A stretch of DNA of 64,000 nucleotides from Endozoicomonas sp965232255 (GTDB lineage: Bacteria > Pseudomonadota > Gammaproteobacteria > Pseudomonadales > Endozoicomonadaceae): assembly GCA_965232255.1 (NCBI GenBank), contig OZ246962.1, positions 1,984,001 through 2,048,000 of the forward strand, in the 5' to 3' direction. Shown piece by piece: positions 9,178-17,952 of this stretch. The translations under genes were made by a program, and so were the position numbers. Numbering within the stretch: the first letter of the stretch is position 1; every line of letters starts with the position of its first letter. Under the pieces are notes generated by a model. The model saw only the letters and a program-made list of their open reading frames with translations. It ran no database searches and was not told the origin of the DNA.

Positions 9178-9330
9178 CCCATGGAACGGTTTTATCGGAT
9201 TATTGTCTTTTGTAATTTTGCAGTTTCTGATGTTGTCACCCAACGCTTCAGGTAGTGGCAGGGATAGGATGATCAGGAAAAGAGAACTCACACTACCATT
9301 TACAGATACAACTACGGATTTCATGTCCAT

Positions 9331-10032
9331 ATGAGTTTGCCGGTGCAGTTGCCGCTCAGTGTCCAGTTACGAGACGACGCCACGTTTGCCAACTTCTATA
9401 GCGGGCGCAACGAAACGTTGGTTAATCTGCTGGATATGGACCGGGCAGGTGTAGATTGTGAACAGTTTATTTTCCTCTATGGCCCTCACGGCGTGGGTTG
9501 CAGCCATCTGTTGCAGGCAGCCTGCCACCAGGTAGACCGGCAAAGTGGCAGAAGCATCTATCTGCCCATGAAAGAGTTGGTTTACTACTCTCCAAAACTG
9601 CTTGAAGGCATTGAACGGTTGCAACTGGTTTGTCTTGATGACATCGGTGAGGTGGCCGGTTACCCATTGTGGGAAGAAGCGCTGTTTGACCTGTTTAACC
9701 GTTTGCGCGACTCGCAGACCCGCTTCCTGGTAGCTGCAGATAATCCGCCGAAGGCGTTGGGTATTCACTTGCCAGACCTGGTATCACGGCTGGGCTGGGG
9801 GTTGGTCTTCCAGGTATATCCGTTGGCCGATGGCGATAAAGTAGCCGCGCTCAAGTTGCGGGCGCGTCACCGTGGTTTTGATTTAAGCGACGAAGTGGCT
9901 CGTTTTATTATTCACCGTGGTGCGCGCGACATGGGCCACTTGTTCTCTTTGTTGCACAAGCTTGATAGCGCTTCCTTGCGGGCTAAACGCAAGCTAACCA
10001 TTCCCTTTGTTAAAGAAGTCATGCGGTGGTGA
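9331..10032 (+). CDS. hda: DnaA regulatory inactivator Hda
   Basis: A 233-residue DnaA-like AAA+ protein that, in E. coli, binds the DNA-loaded sliding clamp and stimulates ATP hydrolysis by DnaA to prevent re-initiation. The N-terminal clamp-binding motif is visible (QLPLSVQL). Other features are a modified Walker A (YGPHGVGCSHLL), a Walker B-like LVCLDDIGEV, and the C-terminal RKLTIPFVKEVM that closes Hda proteins. The Walker A lysine position is Cys, in line with the degenerate P-loop seen in Hda homologues. The ribosome-binding site is weak. Confidence 0.93.
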   Translation: MSLPVQLPLSVQLRDDATFANFYSGRNETLVNLLDMDRAGVDCEQFIFLYGPHGVGCSHLLQAACHQVDRQSGRSIYLPMKELVYYSPKLLEGIERLQLVCLDDIGEVAGYPLWEEALFDLFNRLRDSQTRFLVAADNPPKALGIHLPDLVSRLGWGLVFQVYPLADGDKVAALKLRARHRGFDLSDEVARFIIHRGARDMGHLFSLLHKLDSASLRAKRKLTIPFVKEVMRW

Positions 10033-10105
10033 GCTTTCCTGACAGTTTCATCTACCTTGAAACAGCAGTTCTCTCCTGGAGTGTCCTTTTGGAGGCACTA
10101 ACTCC

Positions 10106-12100
10106 ATGCGAATGACGCGGACGCGCTGGCTTTTCCTGACCATTCTGATCGGCTTGCTGACCCTTGGTGGTATCTGGGCCGAGAGCTGGCTGGGGAAAGT
10201 GTCCGATCGTGTAGTGACCAGCATCAATCAGCAGACCGGGTTGCGTCTGGCCAATAAAAAGTTCACTTTTGATCTCCAGGAGCGTCGTTTATACGCCAAA
10301 GACATCCAGATCGAACGGCCAGGTCTCATGCTTGGCGCCCGACGCATTACCATGGTGCTCAATTACCCGTCCAGGTGGTCACCCTGGCTTGGAGATGATT
10401 TTCAATCACTCAGTGACATTGAGCTGGAAGGGGCCAATATCACCATTGATCCACAGCGTTTGCAGCTGAGTGTGCCGGACTGGTTTCAGGCTATTAGCAT
10501 TGACCGTGGTACGCTGGCCATCAGGGGTATTGGCCAATCGGTGCTGTTTGAGCAGTTGCGTGTGCTCAATGATGGGGATGGCGAGCTGCAAATCCATTTT
10601 GAGTCGGCAGAATCCTGGCAATTCGACGGTATCTATGACACCGGAAAGAACCAGCTCAGCGGCGAGCTGGTGCTGCATAAAATGCCGCTGTCTAATCTCA
10701 TGCCGATCGTATTCGGCACTGAGCAGACGAAGCTGGACAGTGACCAGCTTGTAGGCGAGCTTAGCGGTAAATTTTTGCTGTCCTGGCGCCCTGATGATGG
10801 TTTGACGTTAAGCGGCAGCGCTCAGGGGGCAAAAGGTCAGTTGCTGCTGCCTGAGGCCACGGCCCGTTGGCAGCATTGGCAACTGCGTGATGGGCATTTC
10901 AGTAGTCATCAGCCGGACAGTGCCCGGCTGTCAGTTTCCGGTGTTGACCTGAAGCTGACGACACCGGCGAAAAAAATCAATGCTTATACCCTGTTGCAGC
11001 AGTTGCTGCCATCTGGCAAAACCTCTCTCATCATTAGCGACAGTCGTCTTGAGTTTGGTGGCTGGACATTTACCCAGCTTGCTGGCAGCGTTGGCCGGAA
11101 AACGGCGGACGATAACTGGCAATATAAGCTAGCTGGTCGGCTACGAGATGTTGGGCCGGTGCAGCTAAGCGGCCAGTTGGGTGCCAACAGTGATTTTATG
11201 CTCAAACTGAACAACGCTCGTCTTGCTGGCCCTATTGCCGACTATGGACATTTTGCCGGCTACCACCTTCAGGGCGCCCGGTTTAACCTGGGTTACGACA
11301 GTAAAACCCGACAGGGGCAGATTGATTTTCTGGCGTGGCCTGGTTCTGCGTCCGCTTCAGAGTCTGCATCCGCCTCAGAGTCTGCGCCCGCTGCAGATTC
11401 TGTCTCCACCTTAAAAGCACTGTTGACTGACTCCAAAGGGAAGGCACACGTTGATTTTTCCCTGAAATCCAGTGAAACGGCCACAGCTCTGCCACTGCAG
11501 ATGTATCGGGCCATTGGTCAGCAGTTGATGGGCATCGCGCGAGCCCCGTTGGACTATCTGAACACCACCACTGCCTCGGAGCTGCAACCGACTCTGCGAC
11601 ACGTGCCTGGTAAAGCGGCATTGACGACATCAGCCGAGCAGAACCTGCAATACCTTAAGCGGGTTATGGAGCAAAGACCGGCGTTAAACGTCGCGATTCA
11701 GGTGGGCGTTTCCCAGTCCAGGGACCGACCAGAACTGACTCGTCAAGGGCTGGAAGTGGCGTTGCAGGAGTTGTATCAGGCTATGGGCGGCGAGGAGGAA
11801 ACCGTACCTGCCGATGTACGTGGACAACTATTGGAGCAGATGTACCTGGCCACCCAGCAGAAAAAAATTCCTGAAGTAGGTGAGCTGACGCCAGAACAGC
11901 GCGTAAAGCAGGCAGAACAGTGGTTACTGGCCAACTGGCCGGAGTCCACCGATCAACTGGAGATGTTGCAGCAGGCTCGCTATGAATTGCTCAAGCGTAC
12001 GCTGGCGGGAGCGGGTCTTGATGTTGAGCGAATTGAGCTGACGAAATCCACTGATGATCAGACCAGGCGCGAACCTGACTCCACACTATTGCTGCAGTGA
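10106..12100 (+). CDS. AsmA-like envelope protein (unassigned)
   Basis: A 664-residue protein with one N-terminal transmembrane helix (residues 6-25), so most of it should face the periplasm. The body has alternating short beta-strand-like segments (LEGANITIDPQRLQL, DSRLEFGGWTFTQL) as in AsmA/DUF748-type proteins. The C-terminal 150 residues are helical and include PALNVAIQVGVSQSRDRPEL and TPEQRVKQAEQWLL, as in DUF748-like tails. A short Ser/Ala/Glu tandem repeat (SASESASASESA) lies near residue 415. The GGAGG site lies 10 bases before the ATG. Its 3' end overlaps the opposing DUF2069 gene by 15 bp. The family call rests on overall pattern only. Confidence 0.6.
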   Translation: MRMTRTRWLFLTILIGLLTLGGIWAESWLGKVSDRVVTSINQQTGLRLANKKFTFDLQERRLYAKDIQIERPGLMLGARRITMVLNYPSRWSPWLGDDFQSLSDIELEGANITIDPQRLQLSVPDWFQAISIDRGTLAIRGIGQSVLFEQLRVLNDGDGELQIHFESAESWQFDGIYDTGKNQLSGELVLHKMPLSNLMPIVFGTEQTKLDSDQLVGELSGKFLLSWRPDDGLTLSGSAQGAKGQLLLPEATARWQHWQLRDGHFSSHQPDSARLSVSGVDLKLTTPAKKINAYTLLQQLLPSGKTSLIISDSRLEFGGWTFTQLAGSVGRKTADDNWQYKLAGRLRDVGPVQLSGQLGANSDFMLKLNNARLAGPIADYGHFAGYHLQGARFNLGYDSKTRQGQIDFLAWPGSASASESASASESAPAADSVSTLKALLTDSKGKAHVDFSLKSSETATALPLQMYRAIGQQLMGIARAPLDYLNTTTASELQPTLRHVPGKAALTTSAEQNLQYLKRVMEQRPALNVAIQVGVSQSRDRPELTRQGLEVALQELYQAMGGEEETVPADVRGQLLEQMYLATQQKKIPEVGELTPEQRVKQAEQWLLANWPESTDQLEMLQQARYELLKRTLAGAGLDVERIELTKSTDDQTRREPDSTLLLQ

Positions 12101-12529
12101 CTGGCGTTCAGTCCGCGCTTGCCAGCGAATGAACAGCATGGACGAGACAAACAACAGGATGCTCAATGCCGTGATCAGCCAGCCGTGGGGCTGCCCTGGC
12201 CGAAACCAGAGATCAAGCACGCCACTGATAAAGTAAAAACAAAGAATAAAGCAGAGCCATGAGGCGGCACGCAGGCTGCGATCAAGCAACCCTGGCAGTG
12301 GCAGCAGCAGCGGCAGTAGTTGTAACAGGGAAATACTCACCAGGGAGCCCGGTGGTGGATTAAACCACCAGGTTTCCGCCAGTAAAGAGAGCACCAGACC
12401 ACCGTAGCAGGTCAGACAAAAGCGATAGAGATGGTCGGCTTTTCGTTGCATTGCTTGTGCTGACATTGTTTGTGCTGACATTATTCGTGCTGACATTGGC
12501 TGTTGTGACATTGTTATTTTTAACACCAT
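12086..12529 (-). CDS. DUF2069 membrane protein
   Basis: About 147 residues with four predicted membrane helices and the DUF2069-like LLPLLLPLPGLLDRS, ASWLCFILCFYFISGVLDLW and LSILLFVSSMLFIRW segments. Function is unknown. The start is uncertain: four 15-bp tandem copies at the N-terminus each contain an in-frame ATG (MSQQP, MSARI, MSAQT, MSAQA), and the frame continues to a TTG at 12550. The ATG at 12529 is a compromise. The gene converges with the AsmA-like gene, overlapping it by 15 bp. Confidence 0.75.
   Translation of the reverse strand: MVLKITMSQQPMSARIMSAQTMSAQAMQRKADHLYRFCLTCYGGLVLSLLAETWWFNPPPGSLVSISLLQLLPLLLPLPGLLDRSLRAASWLCFILCFYFISGVLDLWFRPGQPHGWLITALSILLFVSSMLFIRWQARTERQSLQQ
12449..12508 (-). 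repeat. 4 x 15-bp tandem repeat in the DUF2069 gene
   Basis: Four degenerate copies of a 15-bp unit (plus strand CATTGYTTGTGCTGA), in frame. Each encodes Met-Ser-Ala/Gln plus two variable residues at the N-terminus of the DUF2069 protein. Confidence 0.8.
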
Positions 12530-12757
12530 TATTCGATATTCGACGATCAATCAGTTTTCCGGATTTACCAGGATTGTCCGGTGCCTGAATAAAATCATTG
12601 CATCCGTACGAAATAGTAACCACTTTCTCCAACCTGCACCGACTGATTTTATCTACCGTTAGGGTGAAAATACCTGGAATAATGGCAATCGGTCGCTCTT
12701 CATCTACCCTTCAGTGCTGGGTCGTTGGTATCACTCACTTTCCTGCAGGGGTAAACG

Positions 12758-13666
12758 ATGAAACTATCCCAAACCTTTGTCGTCTGTTTTTTCCTGGCGT
12801 TGTACTCCTTCTGGCCAGTGCTGACCATAGCTGGCACTGAACATTCTGGTAGCCGGGTTGTTGCCGGTGGCCAATACTCGCTCTCAAACAGTTGGAACAA
12901 GTCCAGGGAACGTTTGAGTTATTTGCAGGAGAACCTCGATCCGCAATCCCAGGCAAGGGTGAAACCGCTGCTTACGCCTGGCGGTGATTATCTTGATATT
13001 GGTCCGGGTCTTGGCTCCATGACGCGCTTTCTTGCCGATCAGGCCGGGGTTCAGGGCAGCGTTACGGCCCTGGACATTAATGACCGGTTTCTTGCCGAGG
13101 TGGCAGCAATCTCGCCCCAAGTGAACACCGTGCATGGTGATGTTACCAACTACGACCTGGGAGAGAATCAGTTTGATTTTATTTATATACGACTGGTGTT
13201 GTTACATTTGACCCACAACGATAACCAGGCTTTGATCGCCCGGCTACACAGGGCGTTAAAGCCTGGTGGCTATCTATTTGTTGATGAATTTGTTGAAGGT
13301 TCCAACATCAATCACTTTTGGCAGCTGGGTGAGATTGACAGTCGCTTGCCAGCTTATGTTGTCGCGTCCTACAAGCGTATGTCGGATCACACAGATTTTT
13401 ACCAGGGCTATCGATTGCCAGCCATGATGTCCGCCGCTGGATTGGTTAACGTGGACGCCGATCTGACTCAACAGCGGGTGCGCGGGGGCAATAATGCTCA
13501 AGGCCGACTGATGCAACTGGCTTTCGAACAGTTAGAGGCCTATCTCACTACGCTACCAGATCATCAGACGCTATTTCCGCTTGTTCAGGCTACGTGGATG
13601 AATCCTGACGCCTATTGGTACGACCATGAGCGCCTTTTTGTCGTCGGCCAAAAGGCAACGCAGTGA
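12758..13666 (+). CDS. Class I SAM-dependent methyltransferase with signal-like N-terminus
   Basis: A 302-residue protein. The SAM-binding Rossmann motifs are visible: motif I YLDIGPGLGSMTRFLAD, an acidic residue ending strand 2 (VTALDIND), motif IV-like FDFIYIRLVLLHL and post-motif LKPGGYLFVDEF. The first 26 residues look like a cleavable signal peptide: Lys, a hydrophobic run, then TIAGTE. The start is well supported by AGGGG six bases upstream, and no later start keeps the fold intact. An exported SAM-dependent enzyme is unusual because the cofactor is cytoplasmic; membrane anchoring through the N-terminus is an alternative. The substrate is not predictable. It is a single gene. Confidence 0.75.
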   Translation: MKLSQTFVVCFFLALYSFWPVLTIAGTEHSGSRVVAGGQYSLSNSWNKSRERLSYLQENLDPQSQARVKPLLTPGGDYLDIGPGLGSMTRFLADQAGVQGSVTALDINDRFLAEVAAISPQVNTVHGDVTNYDLGENQFDFIYIRLVLLHLTHNDNQALIARLHRALKPGGYLFVDEFVEGSNINHFWQLGEIDSRLPAYVVASYKRMSDHTDFYQGYRLPAMMSAAGLVNVDADLTQQRVRGGNNAQGRLMQLAFEQLEAYLTTLPDHQTLFPLVQATWMNPDAYWYDHERLFVVGQKATQ

Positions 13667-13844
13667 CATTATATCTTTGCATGTTGACAGCTGTGTAATG
13701 AGCAGATTTGGGCTCTCCTGGATAAGTCCTCGCGGGTCTTCGGACCAGCAAAAGTCAGTAAACTCTGTTGGGAGCCATTGTCTTTATGCCGTGCGGGTGC
13801 GATAGGGTGGCGAGGGGCAGTTCTTATTGGAGGCTTTATCAGGT

Positions 13845-15122
13845 GTGGACTCTCACAAAATAAGCCTTGCCAGCGCCGTGCTGTTGATCATTGGCAATGT
13901 CATTGGTGCCGGGACGTTTACTACCTCGGGAATTATGCTTGGCCACATCGGTCACCCTGGTGTGGTGCTGTTGCTGTGGGTAGTAGCTGGGCTGATTATG
14001 CTCCTTGGTGCTGCCTGCTATGGCGCGTTGGCCAGACAAATGCCCGAATCCGGCGGCGAATATCTGTTTCTGTCCCGAATCTTTCATCCGGCCCTGGGTT
14101 GTCTTGCCGGCTGGGTTTCCTTGCTGGTGGGTTTCTCGGCACCTATTGCCGTGTGTGCTTACGCAGCAGGTGAGTACGCCAGTCACTGGGGAGCAGGTGA
14201 TTACCTGGCTCCGAGGGCGTTCGGCAGTTGTCTTATCGTCGTGGTAACTTTGCTGCACAGTCTGGGCACGCGCCAGGGGTTGCGCATCCAGAACTTGATG
14301 ATTGTCACCAAGCTGTTGCTGATTATGACATTTGTTCTACTCGTCGTGGGTGAAGTGTCTACCGAGCGCTTGAGCTTGCCAGCCGGTGCCGAAGTGCAGG
14401 CGGATAGCTTGGTCAGCAGTTTTATCTGGGCGTTCTTTGCTTATTCGGGCTGGAATTCGGTCATTTATATTGCCGATGAAATGGAAAATTCCCACAAAAA
14501 CCTGATGTGGGCGACCATGATTGGTTCGCTGCTGGTTATGCTGATTTATTTGCTGCTCAACTTTTCCATCCTGGGACAACAGCATATCGATCATATTGGG
14601 GGCCGGGTAGATTATATGTTTCTGGTGGCGGAGCAGTCGGCCAGCGACTGGGCGGTAATTGTTGCTGCCGTGGTGGTCAACTTGGCGCTGCTCAGCTCGC
14701 TGTCTGCCCTGATTATGCTCGGCCCGCGGGTGTATGCAAAAATGGCCAGCGATGGCTTTCTCCCCGCTTTTCTTGCGGGGCAAAAAGGGTACTACTCGAA
14801 GGCGGTTGTTTTCCAGGGCGTGATTGCCTTGTTGATTCTCTGGTTCGGAACTTATGAGCACATGTTGACCAGCATAGGCTATATGTTGGGCATTTGTTGT
14901 GTGCTTACAGTGGTCGGGTTGGTGAAGCTAAAATTACACGACCGTGGTATTGCTATTCCGTTCTGGCCCTTTGGGGCGGCCATTTTCATTATTTGCGTTA
15001 CTTGTTGTGTGATCTATCACGTCTACCACCACCCGCTCTACAGCCTTTTGGGGATCGCTTTGGTCACTCCGGGGCTGCTGTTCTGGTTTTTTGGCCGGAC
15101 AGACAGCGGTTTCAGAAGCTAG
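13845..15122 (+). CDS. APC-family amino acid permease
   Basis: About 425 residues with roughly twelve hydrophobic helices. The first helix has the APC signature IIGNVIGAGTF, with the glycine-rich break that binds the substrate backbone, followed by LARQMPESGGEYLFLSRI; helix 6 has WAFFAYSGWNSVIYIADEM. The closest pattern is the YjeH/arginine-agmatine-type subgroup of amino acid transporters, but the substrate is not assigned. The GTG at 13845 lies 11 bases after GGAGG; a TTG at 13827 is the alternative. The last 189 bp overlap the opposing 909-codon gene. Confidence 0.85.
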   Translation: MDSHKISLASAVLLIIGNVIGAGTFTTSGIMLGHIGHPGVVLLLWVVAGLIMLLGAACYGALARQMPESGGEYLFLSRIFHPALGCLAGWVSLLVGFSAPIAVCAYAAGEYASHWGAGDYLAPRAFGSCLIVVVTLLHSLGTRQGLRIQNLMIVTKLLLIMTFVLLVVGEVSTERLSLPAGAEVQADSLVSSFIWAFFAYSGWNSVIYIADEMENSHKNLMWATMIGSLLVMLIYLLLNFSILGQQHIDHIGGRVDYMFLVAEQSASDWAVIVAAVVVNLALLSSLSALIMLGPRVYAKMASDGFLPAFLAGQKGYYSKAVVFQGVIALLILWFGTYEHMLTSIGYMLGICCVLTVVGLVKLKLHDRGIAIPFWPFGAAIFIICVTCCVIYHVYHHPLYSLLGIALVTPGLLFWFFGRTDSGFRS

Positions 15123-17663
15123 ATTTCGGTTCTTGGGTGGCGTTTTTGCCAGTTTTTGCGGACTACCCGGTGGGGTGGCTGCCTCAATGCGACTTTTTAG
15201 TTTGTGATCGCTGTTTAAGCGATTCTGCCAATTGTAAAATTCGCCAGCCGCATCGAAAAATTGTATCGACAGATGCCGAGCTTGGCTTGTCGGTTCCGAG
15301 TCAGCGTTGTTATAGATTTTGCCTTTGAAGACGCAAGCCACTGTTGTGAGCAGAAGAGCGGTCATAAAGGTCATGGTGGGACTGTATTCAAAATTTTCCA
15401 TCTGTTGTCTTGCGACCACAGTCGGTGTCTGTCGCCACTGCTGTTTGATGTCTGGCGTGTCGTGCAGGAAGCATAGCCAGTCCATGGACTTTTCAATGAT
15501 CCGATCGCCCAGCTTTTCTACGATTGTCGCAACGCTGTCAGTCAGCGTGATGTTGTCACCTTTGTGTGAGGTAAGACCATGAGCTCTCAGTGACTTGCTG
15601 TCTTGCCTGAGCATGGGGATTTTCAGGGATTGGTCTTCACTAACTGCAAGGTCGTGCAGTATGTACAGGTAATCCTTGTTGGCACCTATTTCTGCAAGAC
15701 GCCACAAATCCATAATGGCAAGAACGGCCTGTTGAAAACCCCAGTTGATCTTTTGACTGGCGTCGACCAGCAGTTGTAGCGCCCGGTCGTAATCCTGATT
15801 ACACAGTGCATCAATGCACAACAGGTTTAGTTGCGCCAGTCGAGGTTCGGTGAGGTATTGGACAGAAGAGTGTCCCAAACCTTTTTTTTTGCCTTTTGAT
15901 TTTTTCCTGGTTGTGGTTGGCGGTGTGCTGAGCAGCTCATCTTCTGCCCACTCCGGCGCTGCCAATTGCAGTTGGGTAGCTATATAGTGAATGCGTACGC
16001 TCAATACGTTGCTGCAGGTATAGCGATAGTGGGGGACGGCTTCGCTGAGCAGACACTCGATGTTTTTCCGATCCGGGGTTGGCGCCTCCAGCAGGAGGTT
16101 GATCAGTTGCAGCAGGACTGATTCAACGCCAAAGTCTAAGGCTTTCTGGGTGCTGGCAATGGCTTCACTCAGATTGCCGCGTCGATAGTACAGTTGTCCG
16201 AGCAGCCAGCTGGCTTCAGGCCACTGTGACTTCTCTGCCTGTTGTTCGGCCTTGAGCCACTCGCCTTGCAGATAATGGATCAGGGCGCGCAAGTAGAGTT
16301 TCAGGTCATCATTGACAATGGATTCAAGGTGAGTATCGCTGGTATCGCCGGCCAGAAACTGGAACAGGGCAAAAAAAGCCCGGTTGAATGGATCGTTCCG
16401 TTGGGCAAATACGCTCAGGTAGATATTGATATCCTCGCGCACAGCAGGTAGCTGTGCATGGCGGTATAGGCGCTCCAGTCCCTGCAGGCCGATGCCTGGT
16501 GCGCTTGGCTGGTAAGGATTGAAGCCGATATTGCAAACCACAGGCTTTCCCGGAGAGTACTCACAGGACGTGTCATCTTGAGCGCAAGATTCCAAGGGTT
16601 CATCCAGAGCGTCCAGCTTGGTTAACACGGTTGTTTGCATCTCCAGTTCGGCCATGACGTGGTCGAACTGTTCTTCTTTTCTCTCATCCTGGAACAGTGG
16701 GTCGGTATGCAGCTGTTTTTTGATGTTCGCTATCATACGATCCGAGTGAATGTTGTACGCTGCGCCGGGTACACATAGATTGGTCAGGTGACCAAGGAGA
16801 AGCAGCGCCAAATCGTCAGTGCTGATTGAGTCGACGTCTTTACCCGGCTTGGAGAGCCGCTCTTTGGCCAACAGGGGATTAAAGTCGTCAAGTCGGGAGA
16901 CCAGGAATAACGATGCGGATTTTCGACAGACGTGCAGGAAGTTGGCGTTGTTTTTCTCTTGGCGCACTTCTTTATGGCTCAGGTACCACGTACACATAAA
17001 GAAAAGGTCTTGTTGTTGTGCCGGAAGTGATGGTTTGCACAGCATCAAAAAGTGAATGAAATGATTTTCAAAGTCGGTGATAAGCTGGTTAATCTGATCG
17101 GGGTTGATGTCTGCAGGCGGGGAGTGCCACCGTTGAAAAAGTTGACTTATTTTGTAGCCTTTAATGTAACACTCCTGGATTGAGTCAAACAGTTTGCCCA
17201 GGCTATGCAGGGATGGTCGTTGTATCGCCTCGTGCATTTTTTTTTCTGTGATGAGCACGGCATTTCTTAAAATTTTGATATGCAGCCGGACGTTGTTGGG
17301 TTCTATGGTTTCTGAACTGTAGCTATTTAGCCGAACTCGGCAGCAGTTGATATCGCTGGCTGTGACATTTCTGGCTTCGACCAGTAGCGGGCGCTTGGCA
17401 AAAGGGTTGCTCTTTGGCGTCAGCTCGGTACCCATTTTCGAGTAAACGGGCTCCTCTGCTCGTGCTGCGGCACGCGCCCGGTTGGGTATTACTTCGATGC
17501 GAATCGGTGACTCAAGGTGTTTTGCCAGGACTTCGGATGTCACATGTCTGCCCGAAACCGCGGCTTTGCCCTGGCGTTTTTTTTGTTTTTTTCCTCCTTC
17601 TTGCCCTTCTGCCCGAAGCTGCGGCAAGCCTGAATCACTCGTGCTTGACAGAGGGTCTGACAT
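14934..17663 (-). CDS. Unrecognised 909-residue helical protein, possible TPR region
   Basis: No family is recognised. The N-terminal 40 residues are polar and Lys-rich (GGKKQKKRQGK). The centre is helical, and a TPR-like stretch is visible near residue 490 (SWLLGQLYYRRGNLSEAIASTQKALDFG). A second basic patch (TTTRKKSKGKKKGLG) and a hydrophobic segment (TFMTALLLTTVACVF) follow, and the last 90 residues are low-complexity and polar. There is no signal peptide. Its last 63 codons overlap the 3' end of the permease gene on the other strand. Length, basic tails and isolation suggest a secreted effector-like or scaffold protein; this is inference. Confidence 0.6.
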   Translation of the reverse strand: MSDPLSSTSDSGLPQLRAEGQEGGKKQKKRQGKAAVSGRHVTSEVLAKHLESPIRIEVIPNRARAAARAEEPVYSKMGTELTPKSNPFAKRPLLVEARNVTASDINCCRVRLNSYSSETIEPNNVRLHIKILRNAVLITEKKMHEAIQRPSLHSLGKLFDSIQECYIKGYKISQLFQRWHSPPADINPDQINQLITDFENHFIHFLMLCKPSLPAQQQDLFFMCTWYLSHKEVRQEKNNANFLHVCRKSASLFLVSRLDDFNPLLAKERLSKPGKDVDSISTDDLALLLLGHLTNLCVPGAAYNIHSDRMIANIKKQLHTDPLFQDERKEEQFDHVMAELEMQTTVLTKLDALDEPLESCAQDDTSCEYSPGKPVVCNIGFNPYQPSAPGIGLQGLERLYRHAQLPAVREDINIYLSVFAQRNDPFNRAFFALFQFLAGDTSDTHLESIVNDDLKLYLRALIHYLQGEWLKAEQQAEKSQWPEASWLLGQLYYRRGNLSEAIASTQKALDFGVESVLLQLINLLLEAPTPDRKNIECLLSEAVPHYRYTCSNVLSVRIHYIATQLQLAAPEWAEDELLSTPPTTTRKKSKGKKKGLGHSSVQYLTEPRLAQLNLLCIDALCNQDYDRALQLLVDASQKINWGFQQAVLAIMDLWRLAEIGANKDYLYILHDLAVSEDQSLKIPMLRQDSKSLRAHGLTSHKGDNITLTDSVATIVEKLGDRIIEKSMDWLCFLHDTPDIKQQWRQTPTVVARQQMENFEYSPTMTFMTALLLTTVACVFKGKIYNNADSEPTSQARHLSIQFFDAAGEFYNWQNRLNSDHKLKSRIEAATPPGSPQKLAKTPPKNRNLASETAVCPAKKPEQQPRSDQSDPQKAVERVVVDVIDHTTSNANNENGRPKGPERNSNTTVV

Positions 17664-17952
17664 TATCGGTCACCCGGGTTGATTTACTGATGAAGGCCTG
17701 TCGACACTGTGGGCGTTTTATCGTCACGGACAGACGAGCCATTGGTACTTTTCTCCAAACAAAGAGCAATCCAAACAAAGAGCAATCTGCACAAAGAATA
17801 ATCCTGCCAATCTTACGGAAGACGATCGCTAGGTGTGACCTGTGGTGGTGTTCAGAGTTCCAGAGAAATTACCAGAGCTGCCCAAAAGGATAAGGTGTCG
17901 TGTTTTAGGGGGATTCGGTACACTACGACCAACGTCTGGGAAGGAGTTGGTC

